Source of the DNA: Bromus sterilis
Taxonomy: Eukaryota > Streptophyta > Magnoliopsida > Poales > Poaceae
Direction: 5' to 3'
Assembly: GCA_950022295.1 (NCBI GenBank)
Contig: OX465595.1
Span: forward strand, 221,119,770 to 221,183,769
Length of the DNA stretch: 64,000 nt
Shown here: positions 35,166 to 47,853 of the stretch, in pieces
How the letters are laid out: each line of letters begins with the position of its first letter
Position numbering within the stretch: position 1 is the stretch's first letter
Program-made: the position numbers and the translations under genes
The notes under the pieces: generated by a model
What the model was told of the DNA's origin: nothing
Databases searched by the model: none
Seen by the model: the letters and a program-made list of their open reading frames with translations, nothing else

Positions 35166-35177
35166 TGGTATCAGAGC
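35166..35177 (+). promoter_or_regulatory. Primer-binding site (initiator Met tRNA)
   Basis: TGGTATCAGAGC two bases after the LTR end: the standard plant primer site complementary to the 3' end of tRNA-iMet. Confidence 0.9.
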
Positions 35178-35229
35178 AAGGTAATCCCTTGTTCTGTGTG
35201 ATTCGGTTTAACCACCTGGAGTTTTAGTT

Positions 35230-37628
35230 ATGTCGACCTCAGTTACAATGAGCGTTGCCTCAAACCGCCCCATCTTCGACGGGACGGACTACCCATACTG
35301 GAAGAACAAGATGAGGATGCATCTTGAAGCCATTGACAAGGATCTGTGGGATATTTTTGATCAAGGCATTCCTGAAGCAACTCTGATAACTGCTCCTGAA
35401 GTTGTCAAGAAGAACTGGCAGCTTGATGCAAAAGCTCGAAGCATTATTGGTGGTCATCTCAACAAGGCTCAGTTCAACAGTATCAGTGGTCTGGATACTG
35501 CAAAGAAGATATGGACAAGACTGTCAAAAGTTAATGAAGGAGTCTCTGTTCAACAAGGCTCACGAGTTGATACACTCCGCAGTCTCTTCAACGGGTTCAA
35601 GAGGCTGGACAATGAGCACGTGCAGCAAACCTTTGACAGACTCACTGACATATCCAATGAACTTCAAGCACTGGGTGACGCTGATATCACAGATCATGAG
35701 GTGGTGAAGAAACTACTGAGGTCACTAGATGACTCATTTGAGTTCCTATCGCTGATGATTCAATAAAGGCCTGACTTCAAGACTCTGGATCCTGCTGACA
35801 TTCTCGAGCGCCTCAATGCTCATGAACTGAAGCTCTAAAAAACGAGACTTGTACAGCTCCACGCCTAAAGTCCGCGTGCTAAAAGCTAGAGCACGAAGAG
35901 TGTCCTCTGATGAAGAGTCTGGGGCTGATACTGATGATCCTGAAACCCTCAGCCGGGAACTTGCTCTCCTCACCAGAAAGTTCCAAAGATTCACGAAAAA
36001 GAATCGCTTCCTCAAGATCTTCCTCAAGAAAAAGCAAAGATGATGACTCTGTCGAAACAAGAAAGAGAGTCTGCCACAAGTGTAAGAAACCTGGGCATTA
36101 CATCGCTCAGTGTCCTCTATGGGAAAAGGAAGCTAGACTGAATAAGAAGAAGAAGAAAGGGAAATATGAAAGTTCTGATGAAAAGACAAAGAAGAAATCC
36201 TCAAGATCCTCAAAGTCTGCTGGATACTGGAATAGCAACTCCCATAAGGCTCGCGCATATCTCGGCAAAGGATTGGACTCTGAAGAATCTGGTTCCGACC
36301 CTGATGCTGAGGAAGAAGAATCTGAAGAATCTAAGGGTGTGGCTGGTTTAGTTCTTGCCACGTCGCTTGTCTCCAAGTCAATCTTCAGCACTGAGGAATC
36401 TGATCCATCACATGTTGATGATGAAGCTGAAGACACAACCCATGCCTTCTGCTTCATGGCCAAGTCCTCCAAGGTATCTACTTACTCATCATCGGATAAT
36501 CCCTCTGATGAAGAACCTGATGAAAACTATGCTAAACTTGCTAAACTTGCATCTAAGCAACAACGTGCACTTGAGAAGATCCAGATCTCACTAAACAAGA
36601 GTGATGATATGTTGGTTGAGAAAATGACGAAGACTCAAAAATTGACTGATGAATCAAAAATTCTTCAGTCAAAGTTTGATGACTTGTTCAGTCGTCATGA
36701 GGCACTCCTCACCGATCATGAGAAGCTGGCTCATGAGTTCCTCAAGAGGAAGCAAGAACTTAAACGCGTGAGGATGTCTCATGACGATCTGAGGAAAGAA
36801 AATGATTCACTCCTCTCCCAACAGATCATCATGCCACAAGAAGGATTTAATCCTCCCTGTTTAAAAGGCATTGAACATGACCGTATTACCTCTGTGCCTA
36901 GTTCTTCAATGTCTTCAGACTCTGTTATTTCTATTGCTTCTGTGGTATCTAAACCCTCATCTGAGGATACCATAGACATTATTGTAGAAAATGCTAGGGT
37001 GAAGAGTCTACTGGAAACCGGCATGTTCAAGAGTCTGAAAGGACATCAGATTCTTTGTGACATCCTCAAGAAACAGATTCTGGACAGGAACCCGAGGAAA
37101 GAAGGTGTCGCATTCACTCGGAAACTCAACCCTGATGGGTCTTACTGGAAACCTGAACAATATCCAGAGACCACTTGGGTTCGGGCAAAGATGCCTCCTC
37201 CTGATCCCTACACTTTATCAGGTTATGATGATGTTTCCTCAGATGTGGTGATTGAGTCTTTTGACTCAAACTATAAACTTTTTAAGGATGTTAATGCTGA
37301 GGTATTCGCCAGATACATCGGAACTAACTGCAGGAACGGTCCTCCAGTCAAGCAGATCTGGGTTCAGAAGGACCTCATCACTAACCTTCCTGTGAATGAA
37401 GTTGCAAATGAGCTGAGGGTATCATCTGAGGACGATACCTCAAATGGAAATGGATATCATCATGTATCAGCTAACCATTTTGTTCATAGGGAAGCCCCTC
37501 ATAAGAATGCTTATTCATTTGTTTATCCTGATACCATCATATCACGTACCATTAGGTATCATCGCCCTCATCAGTCCTCATATACCTCAAAACCACCCAT
37601 TAAGATGTGGGTGGTAAAGAAGAACTGA
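35230..37628 (+). pseudogene. gag of the Maximus-like element, broken
   Basis: ATG 35230 opens a Copia gag (FDGTDYPYWKNKMRMHLEA; DEHV-type RLDNEHVQQTFDRL). TAA at 35764-35766 falls where the family has an acidic residue before RPDFK. The frame then shifts near 35836-35849 and again near 36000-36040. The third frame holds a CCHC knuckle (CHKCKKPGHYIAQC, about 36072-36113), an acidic Ser-rich region and a long coiled coil (about 36520-36820), and ends at TGA 37626-37628. Gag would form the particle shell and package RNA. The nested gypsy element lies 130 bp past the stop, between gag and pol. Confidence 0.85.
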
Positions 37629-37760
37629 TCATCTTTGCAGGGACATGTCCTGAGGCAATCATAAATTTTGCAGATCATATGCCCACGACAACATCATTTG
37701 AGTCAGTTGAAGGATATTTATATTGTTTGGTTTCATAGAATCAATTCTGAGGAACGTCCT

Positions 37761-40700
37761 TGTCGGGACCCGGGGTTAGCGTATGCAAGTACAGTTAAGA
37801 CATAGTCTTATGGAGAGCCGAGAACCGCACCCACTTGTCTAAGCAGACAAGGCCAAGCACTAAACATTCTCGGAAAGCATCGTACAAGAGGGGCATCCCA
37901 TCCAGGCCGGATGATCAACTGTGATGGGTCCTCATCGTCCGCACACAAGTCTAATGATATGGGTGGTGAACTCCCATATTCAAAGACAAGTCGCCTCAAC
38001 CATACTATCGACTATCTCAAAACTCTTACATAGACTTACTCCAGCCCGATCATTTAGTCGGGGTCTAGGGCGGGCTCGATCATACCACAAAGTGTGCACG
38101 AGACGGAGTCTCGAGCAATCGCATCGCGATGCCCCAAGCTGCGCACATCTAAGGGCCACTTGGTGTATGAAAGACCGCCAGCCAGAACACAACTAAGGTC
38201 TCGAAAACCCATACAAAGACATGCATGTTATAAACATACACGCAGCACCCATGCCTTGTATGAACAGTAGGTACCATTGCAATTCTCTACAAAGTGTACA
38301 TTTTATTTATAACTCTTATAGAGTACACACAGAGATCACATACATGTGATCCAACATTACAACACAGGCGGAAGCAAATTATGTCTGAGTACAGGCAAGT
38401 TTAACAAATGGCTTAAGAAGCCTTATTTAAACACAAAGCCCTCCACGAGGGAACCAGTCTGTTGACTGGTACTAGACTAGTTTAACTTCAGTCGTCCAGC
38501 TCGATGAAGAAGCCACCTTCGGGGTCAGTGGCGTCATCTAAAACATATATTAAGCAAACGTGAGTACAAAGTCGTACTCAGCAAGACTTACATAGGAGCT
38601 ATACTACTCATGCACATGTATCAAGGTAAAGGGAGGTGGGGTTCACTTGCAGAAATGCCAGCTTTGACTTGGCTAATCCTGAACTACGAGTACCAGACTT
38701 TGAGGTAAGAAGCGTACACGAGTCCACTACTTTCACCAACCAATTACACCACTATGGTTCCTTCCTCGACTTCCCCACGAGAAAGCACGCCATAGCACTC
38801 ACACTTATCTTGGTGTGTTTTAGAAGTATCCGGTTCAAGTTATCTAATAATCAAGCTAAGCTTTCCAAGTAGTCCATAACCGCGGACGCGGCTATTCGAA
38901 TAGTTTTGTTAACCTTGCAAAGGTGTACCGCTACACACACATGACCATCATTTACCGCCTTTGATCTCGACACCATTCAAGGGGTGCCAGCGAGGATGCT
39001 CACCACAACTGTTACCTCATAGCCTATCTAGTTCGAGAAAGCCGCCTACTTGGGTTGGTTACCACTATCGTGAACCCGGCCGTTTTACCGAAGTGGACCC
39101 AAGCGATGTGTGCGTGGTGCATAAGCCGGTCTCGGGTGAGCCGTTCTCTCACTTAGCATCCAGGCCACAAGCCTACCAGAACTCCGAACTACTGCGACAT
39201 CTGGACATCGAAAGGGATGAGTTAGTAAGTTGAGAGGGGTCAGTGAGCCCAATGTGTGGTTGTACTCTTCATCTTGGATCACCACACAAGAACTCGGACT
39301 TAGGGCGGTGTTCAACGAGACAACCCACTGTGTACTCCTACACAACCTCTCATCGTTCACCTTGTATTAGGGTCGATTCACCAACACTTTTCTACCAACA
39401 TCAACATGATCATTACCATCCCGACTCACATCATAGTAACAACATGGTATCATACTAAGCATGCAATAAGCAGTAGCATTGCAGGGGTTACATGATATCA
39501 TTCAACTCCTACATTTGCTAGGATTGTGGTTTGCTTACTACTGTGACAAAAAGATAGGTCATGCAAAGGAATGGGTTCATCTATGCGGGAGAATCGTAAC
39601 ATGGTGATCATCCTATACAATGCATAAGCGAGACATGAGAGGGCAGTGGGATTTTATCGACATGATCAATGGGGGTTTGCTTGCCTTGCTGACGAGGTTC
39701 GGGTTCTGGATCTTCAGCGAAGGGGGTGACCTCCTGCTCCGGTTCCACCTCTACTCGACAAACAAAGCACGAAGTAGCAATCAATATGAATGTAATGCTC
39801 AAGCACATGTTGAATGTTAAAGCTTGAAGTATAAGTTTTGATGTGTGAGGCAATTCCATTTAAGTGGAATATATTGCATTTAAAATGCAAATTCAAACTC
39901 CACATTTGAATTCAACCTAGTCAAGTTGTAAGTGACATGGTTTGATCATTTTGAATCATCTTCACTTGTATAAGATGTGCTTCTGATGTATGGGTGAATT
40001 ACATCATAATTCCATGGTCCAAGTAGCAAAAGCATTTGGTTTGAATTTGAATTAAATTCAAATTAAACAAATGACATATGCTACTGGTCCCATTTTAAAT
40101 TCAACTCAAACAGAGTTGAAAGTTGCATATTTGGAAAGATAATTTTCTCCTGATCATTTTTCATATATTATTTGTCCAATTTGGAGTTAATATGAATTTT
40201 CTATGAATTTCCAAAGTTTGGGGTATTTTCTGGAATTTCTGGAATTATTAAACTATTTTTCTTTTCTGGAAATTCATTTAAACTCTTTTATTGCATCAGC
40301 ATGTGGTCATGCTGATGTGGGGGGGGTCTGACTGGTGGGCCAGGTTTGTCAGTGTCACAAAGGTTAATTAAACCGGTTTAAACTTAATCAGGGGGTTAAG
40401 TGCCTGGGGGCCCCACCTGTCATTGACCTGGGGTCAATTAGCAGGGGGGTTAACCCCTAATGACAGTGGCCTCACCGGCGGCTAGCCGCCGGTGGCCACC
40501 AGTGCGGCGGTGTTGCACAGGGAGGGGGCTGCCGGGGGCCATTTGATGCGCGGGAGGCATCAATCGACAGCCCGTGGATGCCCGCGTCGAATGGAGCCAG
40601 CCAGGGGGGCTGGAACTCGCCGGAGTGTCGTCGGCGTCAAGCCCTAGCGGCGGCCGTGGCTCGGGCTTGTGGCAAAACTTGATGTGGTGCTCCATTTGAA

Positions 40701-41849
40701 CCGGGGACGCTCACAATCGACGTAGAGGATCAAGGTGAAGACGAAAGACATGCTCCTGAGATCGTTTGCGTTACGTACACTCGACTACGACGACCGTGGC
40801 GGCGAGGAGCTCCGGCGTCCATGGCGGATCCGGCTAGAGAGGATGAGGGAGACGAAGGAATGGCTCATTCGAACCGCGAGCTCACCGTGATGCTAGCGGG
40901 GGGGTCAGGGAGGTCGGGGAGGTCGTGGTGGCGGCGAATTCGACGTCGGCGACTTGCGGGTCCGGCGGCGGCTCGAGCTCGATTCCGGCGGCTTGAGTCC
41001 AAATCACAGCTCCGTCTGCTGCGTGAAGAGGAAGTCGACGACTGCGCGCACGATGGACACGGCCTTCAGGCTTCTCTCCGGCGCTGGCTACGGTTCTCGT
41101 CGACGGTGAACGGTGGCTGCTCTCGGGGGAAAAGGGGAAAGCGAGGAGAGGAAGGGAGAGCACGAGAGGGGAGGGGGAAATGAAGCACGGCTTCACGGCG
41201 GTTCTCCAGGACAGGATAAGGTGGCACGGGGCGGCCTGGAACGTCCTGGGCGTCGAGGCTGCGTCCACGGCGTCGACGCCGCGCCACCGAGCTGCTTGGC
41301 AACGCGGGGTGGAAGACGACAGGGGAGTTCCCCTGGTGGGCTGGGCCGGCTGGAGAGGTGGGCCACGCCCCTGGCGGGAGGTAAGTTTTTCCTTTTTCCT
41401 CTGTTTAATCTTTCCTTTCTTTTTCTATAATTTGTTTTGGCTCTGATAAAAATACCAAACCATTTTATTAAATGCTGAAAACTTTTACATGGCCTCATAA
41501 TAATATGGACAAGCCACACATAAACTTTCAACATTTTTAAAATTCAAATGATTTGAATTTTAAATCAAATAGGGGGATTTCTTTAATTCCAAGGTACTGT
41601 TTGAATATTTGAAAAATCTATGAGCATGGGGTGGGTCCCACATCACTTGATATGTGATCACACTCATTTATAAGACTTTTCAAAACTCTAACATGAATTT
41701 TTGGAAAAGATTTTTATCTGGCCTTTGAATTAATTCATCTGGGGGGTGTTCCTTCTCCCATTTGGATTTTGAAGTTGATTTCCTTTGAAATTTTTGACAT
41801 GATGCAAGGTTACTTGATCCTAGCACATTACCTAACAGAGGGTTCTGAC
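37761..41849 (-). repeat. 3' LTR (in coding sense) of the Tekay-like element
   Basis: 4089 bp; on the plus strand it starts TGTCGGGACCCGGGG and ends AGGGTTCTGACA. The GC-rich part (40440-41380) has open frames that recur in the other LTR (offset 10,092-10,093) and are not genes. Confidence 0.93.
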
Positions 41850-44800
41850 AACTCGCACCCACTCAAAAGAATCTCGTCCCGAGATTCAGAAGTCTGCGGG
41901 AGGAAGGTGGGGTACTCGGCACTGAGACGGTCTTCTCTTTCCCACGTAGCTTCTCTTTCGGAGTGGTGTGACCATTGCACTTTCAGAAACCTAATCTTCT
42001 GACGACGAGTCACACGCTCTGCGGAATCAAGAACACGAACGGGGTATTCTCGATAAGAAAGGTCATCTTGGAGATCAAGCGTTTCATGGTCGACTTCGCG
42101 GATGGGGTCCTTGAAGCAACGCCTGAGTTGGGACACATAGAATACATTGTGTACTCGGGAAAGGTGCGGAGGTAGTTCAAGTTGGTAGGCAACTTCTCCA
42201 CGTTTAGAAATAATGCGGAAAGGTCCGATGTAACGTGGGGCCAATTTGCCTTTGATACCGAAACGTTGGGTTCCCTTCAGAGGAGTAACCCGAAGGTAAG
42301 CCTTCTCTTCCAGATGGTAGCTCTCTTGCCTATGATGACGATCATAGTAGCTTTTCTGACGAGACTGGGCTGCTTTCAATTGTTCACGAATGATACGAAC
42401 TTGCTCTTCTGCTTCCTTGATCATATCTGGTCCAAAGAATTGTCTTTCACCGGTTTCAGACCAGTTTAGTGGTGTTCGACATCGTCGTTCATAAAGGAGT
42501 TCAAAAGGAGCCATGTTCAGACTAGATTGAAAACTATTGTTATAAGCAAATTTGGCAAATGGAAGAGAATTCTCCCAATTTTCCCGAATGAGATAACACA
42601 AGCTCTGAGCATGTCTTCAAGAATTTGGTTAACCCTTTCGACTTGACCGCTAGACTGAGGATGGAAAGCTGTACTAAAGGAGAGATGAGTTCCCATAGCA
42701 CGTTGGAAGCTTCCCCAAAATCTAGAGGTCAAAAGGCTACCGCGATCAGAATTGATTTCCAAAGGAACACCGTGAAGAGACACAATTCTAGAGATGTACA
42801 AGTCTGCTAACTGGCTAGCAGTTATAGACTCACGAACCGGAAGGAAGTGAGCAACTTTGGAAAGCCTGTCTATGACAACGAAGATGGCATTGTTTCCTTT
42901 CTGGGTTTTTGGAAAGCCGGTGATGAAGTCCATAACGACTTTGTCCCATTTCCACTCGGGAATAGACAAAGGTTGAAGTGTACCAGCAGGTCTTTGCTGT
43001 TCTGCCTTAATGCGACGAGAAACATCACATTCGGCAACAAATTGAGCAATGTCTCTCTTCATCCTAGTCCACCAAAATCTCTGGCGTAGATCTCGGTACA
43101 TTTTTGTGCTACTGGGATGAATTGAGAGGGGTGTGTCATGGGCTTCTTTGAGGATGAGTTGCCTTAGTTCCTTATTCTTAGGTACTACCAATCGATTTCC
43201 AAAGAAAACCGTTCCCTTGCTATCGGTGGAGAAACATTTAGAAACTCCGCTAGAAATGTTCTCCTTGATCCGGCGAACACCTCGTGCACACCTTTGGGCA
43301 ACTATAATTTGATCCTCAAGAGTTGGTTTCGCCACCAAGGTAGAAAGATAGCCATGAGGAACAATTTCAAGGTTGAGCTTGCGAAAGTCCTCATGAAGAA
43401 GTGGTTGATACTGCTGTAACATGAGGTTGTTACAGTACGACTTACGACTTAGTGCATCAGCCATGACATTCGCCTTGCCTGGGGTGTAAGAAATTCCTAC
43501 GTCGTAATCTTTTATCAACTCAATCCAGCGTCTTTGCCTGAGATTAAGATCTGGCTGGGTGAAAATATATTTGAGGCTTTGGTGGTCGGAATAAATCTCA
43601 CAACGATTACCAAGGAGGTAATGTCGCCAAGTTGTTAGGGCATGAACTACGGCAGCGAGTTCAAGGTCATGGGTAGGATAGTTCTCTTCATGTGGCCGCA
43701 ACTGGCGTGAAGCATAAGCTACCACATGTCGATCTTGCAGAAGTATGCATCCTAACCCTTGCCGTGATGCATCACAATAGATCTCGAAATCCCTTTTGGT
43801 GTCTGGAGGTGCAAGTACGGGTGCGGAAGTCAATCTTCTTTTTAGCTCTTGAAAGCTTTCCTCGCACTTGGAAGTCCATAAGAATTTCTTATCTTTCTTG
43901 AGGAGTTCAGTTAGAGGCTTTGCAACTTTTGAAAAGTTCTCGACGAAGCGACGGCAATAGCTGGCTAGGCCAAGAAAACTTCTAACTTGCTTAACCGATT
44001 CAGGTGGAGTCCAGTCAAGGACGGCCTGAACTCTCTCGGGATTCACAGCAATGCCTTTTGCAGAAATCACGTGGCCTAAGTAGGTCACTTCTGGTAGCCA
44101 GAATTCACACTTGGAGAATTTAGCGTACAGGCGATGCTCTCTAAGCTTCATCAATACCAGCCTTAAGTGTTCGGCATGATCTTCTTCGTTCTTCGAGTAG
44201 ATGAGAATATCATCAAGATAAACCACAACAAATTTATCTAGGTACTCCATGAAGATCGAATTCATCAAGCGTGAGAATGTGGCGGGGGCATTGGTTAAAC
44301 CAAAGGACATGACGGTGTACTCGTAAAGACCATAACGAGTAGTAAAAGCCGTTTTGGGAATGTCCTCGTTTCGGATTCTGATCTGATGATAACCTAATCT
44401 CAAATCCATCTTGGAGAAGACGGAGGATCCTGCAAGTTGATCATAAAGATCATTTATCCTGGGCAGTGGGTATTTGATCTTTATCGTCGCTAAATTTAGC
44501 GGGCGATAGTCTACGCACATCCTTTCGGTTCCATCTTTCTTCTTTACGAACAGAACGGGGCAACCCCATGGCGATGAGCTAGGGCGGATGAAGCCTTTTG
44601 CCAACGAAGCATCAAGTTGGGTTTTTAGCTCAGCTAACTCATGTGGGGCCATTTTATAAGGGCGTTTGGAAATTGGTGCGGTTCCTGGAACAAGATCCAC
44701 TATAAATTCTACACATCTGTCGGGTGGCATGCCCGGCAGCTCTTCAGGAAAGACATCCGGGAAGTCACGAACCACCGGAATATCTTCAAGTTCGGGAAGG

Positions 44801-46317
44801 GGGAGTACATTCAAAGAATGCACTTGGGTTCTTGTTCTGGGTGAGGTATAGCTGACGGTTTTGTCTGAAGGGTGGGTGAGTTTCACGGATTTGCCTTTGC
44901 AATCCAGATAGGCATTTTGTCTTGATAGCCAATCCATGCCAAGGATGACATCAATGTCTGAAGACTTGAGGGCTATGAGTGAAGCAAGGAATACTAAACC
45001 CTCAATTGCAATTTGATTACCATGGCTCACTCTATTAGTTTGCCATCTTGACCCTGGAGTTTGAATAACCATCGGGGTGGACAATTCAACAAAGGGTAAC
45101 TCATGACGAAGTGCATAACTTTCCGACATGAATGAATGAGATGCTCCTGGGTCGAAAAGAACGGAAGTAGGAACAAAATTGACTAGGAGCGTACCAAGAA
45201 TGACGTCAGTGGTGTCTTCAGTCTCTTCGGTGGCAATCTGGTTCAGACGTCCACGAGTGGCGGGAGGAGCGGGTTTGGCGGTGAATACCTTCTGGGGTGG
45301 CTTGCCACGACCATTGTTGTTGTTGTTGTTGCCTCCGGCACGGGGTGGAACGTTCTGGTGTTGGAGTTGGTTCTGGGGGCACTCGCGAGAGTAGTGGCCT
45401 GCCTGACCACACTTGTAGCAAGCTCCGAAAATAGTGCGTGGAGCTGGGTTGTTCGGTGGAGCTGGGTGGAACTGGGTGGGTGGACGAGGCGCCACATAGG
45501 ATGGCCTCGGTGGGTTGTTCTGGCGGAACATTCTATTGGGGATCCAAATCTTGCGCTTCTGGGAGCCAGAACTGGATGAACTGTCATCTCTAGGATGTTT
45601 GCGGAATTCGTTGTGGGTGTTCATGTCCTCTGCCTTGATGGCCTTGTTGACAAGGACCTGGAATGTGGCAAATTCATGAAGGTTGAGCTCGCGACGGAGT
45701 CCGGAGTTGAGGCCACGACGGAACCTCTCTTGTTTCTTGGAGTCGGTGGAGACTTCTTCAGTTGCATAACGAGCAAGTCGGTTGAACTCACGACTGAACT
45801 CGTCAACTGTTCTCCTGCCTTGAGTGAGGTTACAGAACTCCTCACGCTTGCGGTCCATAAGACCCTTGGGGATGTGGTGCTCGCGGAAGGACGTACAGAA
45901 TTCCTCCCAAGATGCAGGTGGTCCAACAGGGCGCATATTCAAAAAATTCTCCCACCAAGAGCTTGCTGCACCTTCAAAGTGATAGGTGGCATAATTGACC
46001 TTGTCGCCATCTGCAACATGGCCTTCTTGGATCTTCCTCTCGATGCTGCGGAGCCAGTCATCGGCGTCAAGGGGCTCGGTGGAGTAACTGAAAACCGGGG
46101 GATGAAGCCGGATGAAGTCGTTCAGAGACACCAGCTCATTGCGCTGCTGAGTGGTGTTGCGTGCGATGACTTCCAGCAGGTGATGAGAGTCACGGCGGTT
46201 CCTCTCGACCTCCATTAGAACTTGGGCCATCGTGGGTGGGGGTGGAAGGTTGTCTTCCTCCTGGTTGTTCCCACGACCTTGGTTACGACCAACCTGGCCA
46301 CGGGTTCCTTGAGACAT
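41828..46317 (-). pseudogene. gag-pol polyprotein of the Tekay-like element, one frameshift
   Basis: Start chosen at ATG 46317 (MSQGTRG); an upstream in-frame ATG at 46371 lacks family resemblance. From MSQ, in order: gag (about 80-230), CCHC knuckle (about 300-313), protease with FDPGASHSF (about 388), RT with YLDD (about 700-703), RNase H ([10 protein letters not shown]) and integrase. The integrase keeps the D, D and E of its core (VMDFITG, SDRG, VERVNQ). Its zinc-binding part reads CDVS where CDVC is expected. A run of four T (42579-42582, plus strand) is one short, shifting the frame; the shifted frame continues with AYNNSF, LAPRYIGPF and a chromodomain (LKVQWSHHSEREATWE). It stops at about 41828, some 20 bp inside the LTR. 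Nearly intact but disabled. Confidence 0.92.
41850..41873 (-). promoter_or_regulatory. Polypurine tract of the Tekay-like element (putative)
   Basis: On the minus strand, TTTTGAGTGGGTGCGAGT abuts the 3' LTR start (TGTCAGAACC). Purine-rich and correctly placed, but overlapped by the end of pol. Confidence 0.45.
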
Positions 46318-46650
46318 CCTGAAGGTGAAAAATCCAAAGTCAAACAGAGTTGATTTCAAGAGTCTAATCAAGGTATTGAAGTACTATAAGGATTACAGAG
46401 CAAAGGAAGTAATCATCTTGACAACATGGTGATAAAAGCATACAAGCCATATATTCACAAGATGTCATACAAACCATACATCGTTTTAGTACAAGCACTA
46501 AGCTAATACAAACCTGATGAAGATGATACATCCTTCAGAGGCACTCTGACTCCCTATACATTATTTATCTAAGCCTCTGGAACTTAGACACCTTGATTAC
46601 AATATACTAGGATACTACTACATCCTCACTAAGTAAGACCACAGGCGGTC

Positions 46651-47430
46651 TCACTCATCTCCATCTCCATAGTAGTCCTCATAAAAGTTGCCCGCATATC
46701 CCGGTAGCTGGAGGTGACCATCGGAAAACACGGAGGCCTGTGGACCCTGATATCCATTTGGGCAAGGATGGGGCCTAGGTCCAGTGTAGGGTGGAAGCAA
46801 AGGACCACGGGGTGGAAAAATTCCTCCAATCTCGGGCCAAGCAACTCGAGAAGGCATCTGGGTCCTCACTGGATAGATCGCATCGTACTCCACTGATCCC
46901 ACGCTCACAAAGGGTGACAAGAGCGTCAGTGCTCGGTACAGACGAACACGAGTAGCGTGGAGGTCAAAACGGAGAGCGCGTGCATCACGATCTCTGTCAC
47001 TAGCAAACCTAGCAGTCACCTGAAGTGCTGGATCCTCTGCAGAGTGATCTGAGTAGAGTCCGGTGTAATATCCCTCTTCTCCTGGAAGTGCAGCAGGGAT
47101 ATAGCGGAATGAGGTCTCTCTCAGCATGGTGTGCTCCTCTCTCAGCAGTGTAATACATGAATATGCAGCATCCTGCACAGCCATGTTCTCGGTAACGCCT
47201 ATGCCATGTCCAAAGTGGATAGGCTGGGTGACTCCAACGTGGTGCGGGTAGATCCGGACGATGCAGTGAAACTGCGTCTGGTTGAAGTCGTGGAACTGCT
47301 CCTCGACGGTATACTCAGGGTACCATCGATATCCCACATAGGACATCATCTCGATCAACGTGGCGGGATGGCCACGCACACCGAGGCACCTGGTCAAACG
47401 AACAATCTGCCGAGGGGGAAGATCTGCCAT
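46651..47430 (-). CDS. Extra ORF upstream of gag in the Tekay-like element
   Basis: Intact 259-codon frame from ATG 47430, on the same strand as gag-pol, between the primer site (47849) and gag (46317). It begins MADLPPRQIVRLTRCLG and includes YVGYRWYPEYTVEEQFHDF, several aromatic and His residues and an acidic, Tyr-rich end (YEDYYGDGDE). I see no signal peptide, membrane segment or known domain. Additional frames upstream of gag are known from some plant gypsy lineages and have no settled function. That it is open in a copy whose pol is only slightly damaged mainly reflects young age. It could be a separate product or a leader protein. Confidence 0.7.
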   Translation of the reverse strand: MADLPPRQIVRLTRCLGVRGHPATLIEMMSYVGYRWYPEYTVEEQFHDFNQTQFHCIVRIYPHHVGVTQPIHFGHGIGVTENMAVQDAAYSCITLLREEHTMLRETSFRYIPAALPGEEGYYTGLYSDHSAEDPALQVTARFASDRDRDARALRFDLHATRVRLYRALTLLSPFVSVGSVEYDAIYPVRTQMPSRVAWPEIGGIFPPRGPLLPPYTGPRPHPCPNGYQGPQASVFSDGHLQLPGYAGNFYEDYYGDGDE

Positions 47431-47837
47431 CTGAAACAGAAAGGAGTTTGCAAATGCATCAGATTATGAGATAAACCTGGAATGACTCAGACAGCATAAC
47501 GGCTGTAATTGTAAGAAATGACAATTTCTTTCAATCATGAAAACAGCACTTACATAATACGATGTAAGAAATCAGCATTATAACAATGCTAGGAAAACCT
47601 GACACAACTTTCCTACGGCTTATAAGGAAGAAATCAACGAGATGTGCTAATCAGACAGAGGAGAGCCTAGTCCTATCTTCCCGTAGAATAAGATGAGGGT
47701 GACTCAGAACTCAGAACGAAGGGGGTAAGGAGAAAAAAAAAGCCTTACGTTATTCCCTTATATACCCAGAGTAACTATATAACTATAGCAAGCTAGACTC
47801 AACTTCGTCCAAGGCTACTAGTCCTACAGTCAGTCCT

Positions 47838-47849
47838 GCTCTGATACCA
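47838..47849 (-). promoter_or_regulatory. Primer-binding site of the Tekay-like element
   Basis: On the minus strand TGGTATCAGAGC, complementary to initiator Met tRNA, 4 bp from the LTR edge at 47854. Confidence 0.9.
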
Positions 47850-47853
47850 AGTC

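Noticed and set aside
40821..41183. A 120-codon open frame in the Tekay LTR, repeated at 50913-51275.
   Set aside because: It is in the LTR, appears twice only because the LTRs are recent copies, and has a low-complexity Arg/Gly composition from GC-rich sequence.
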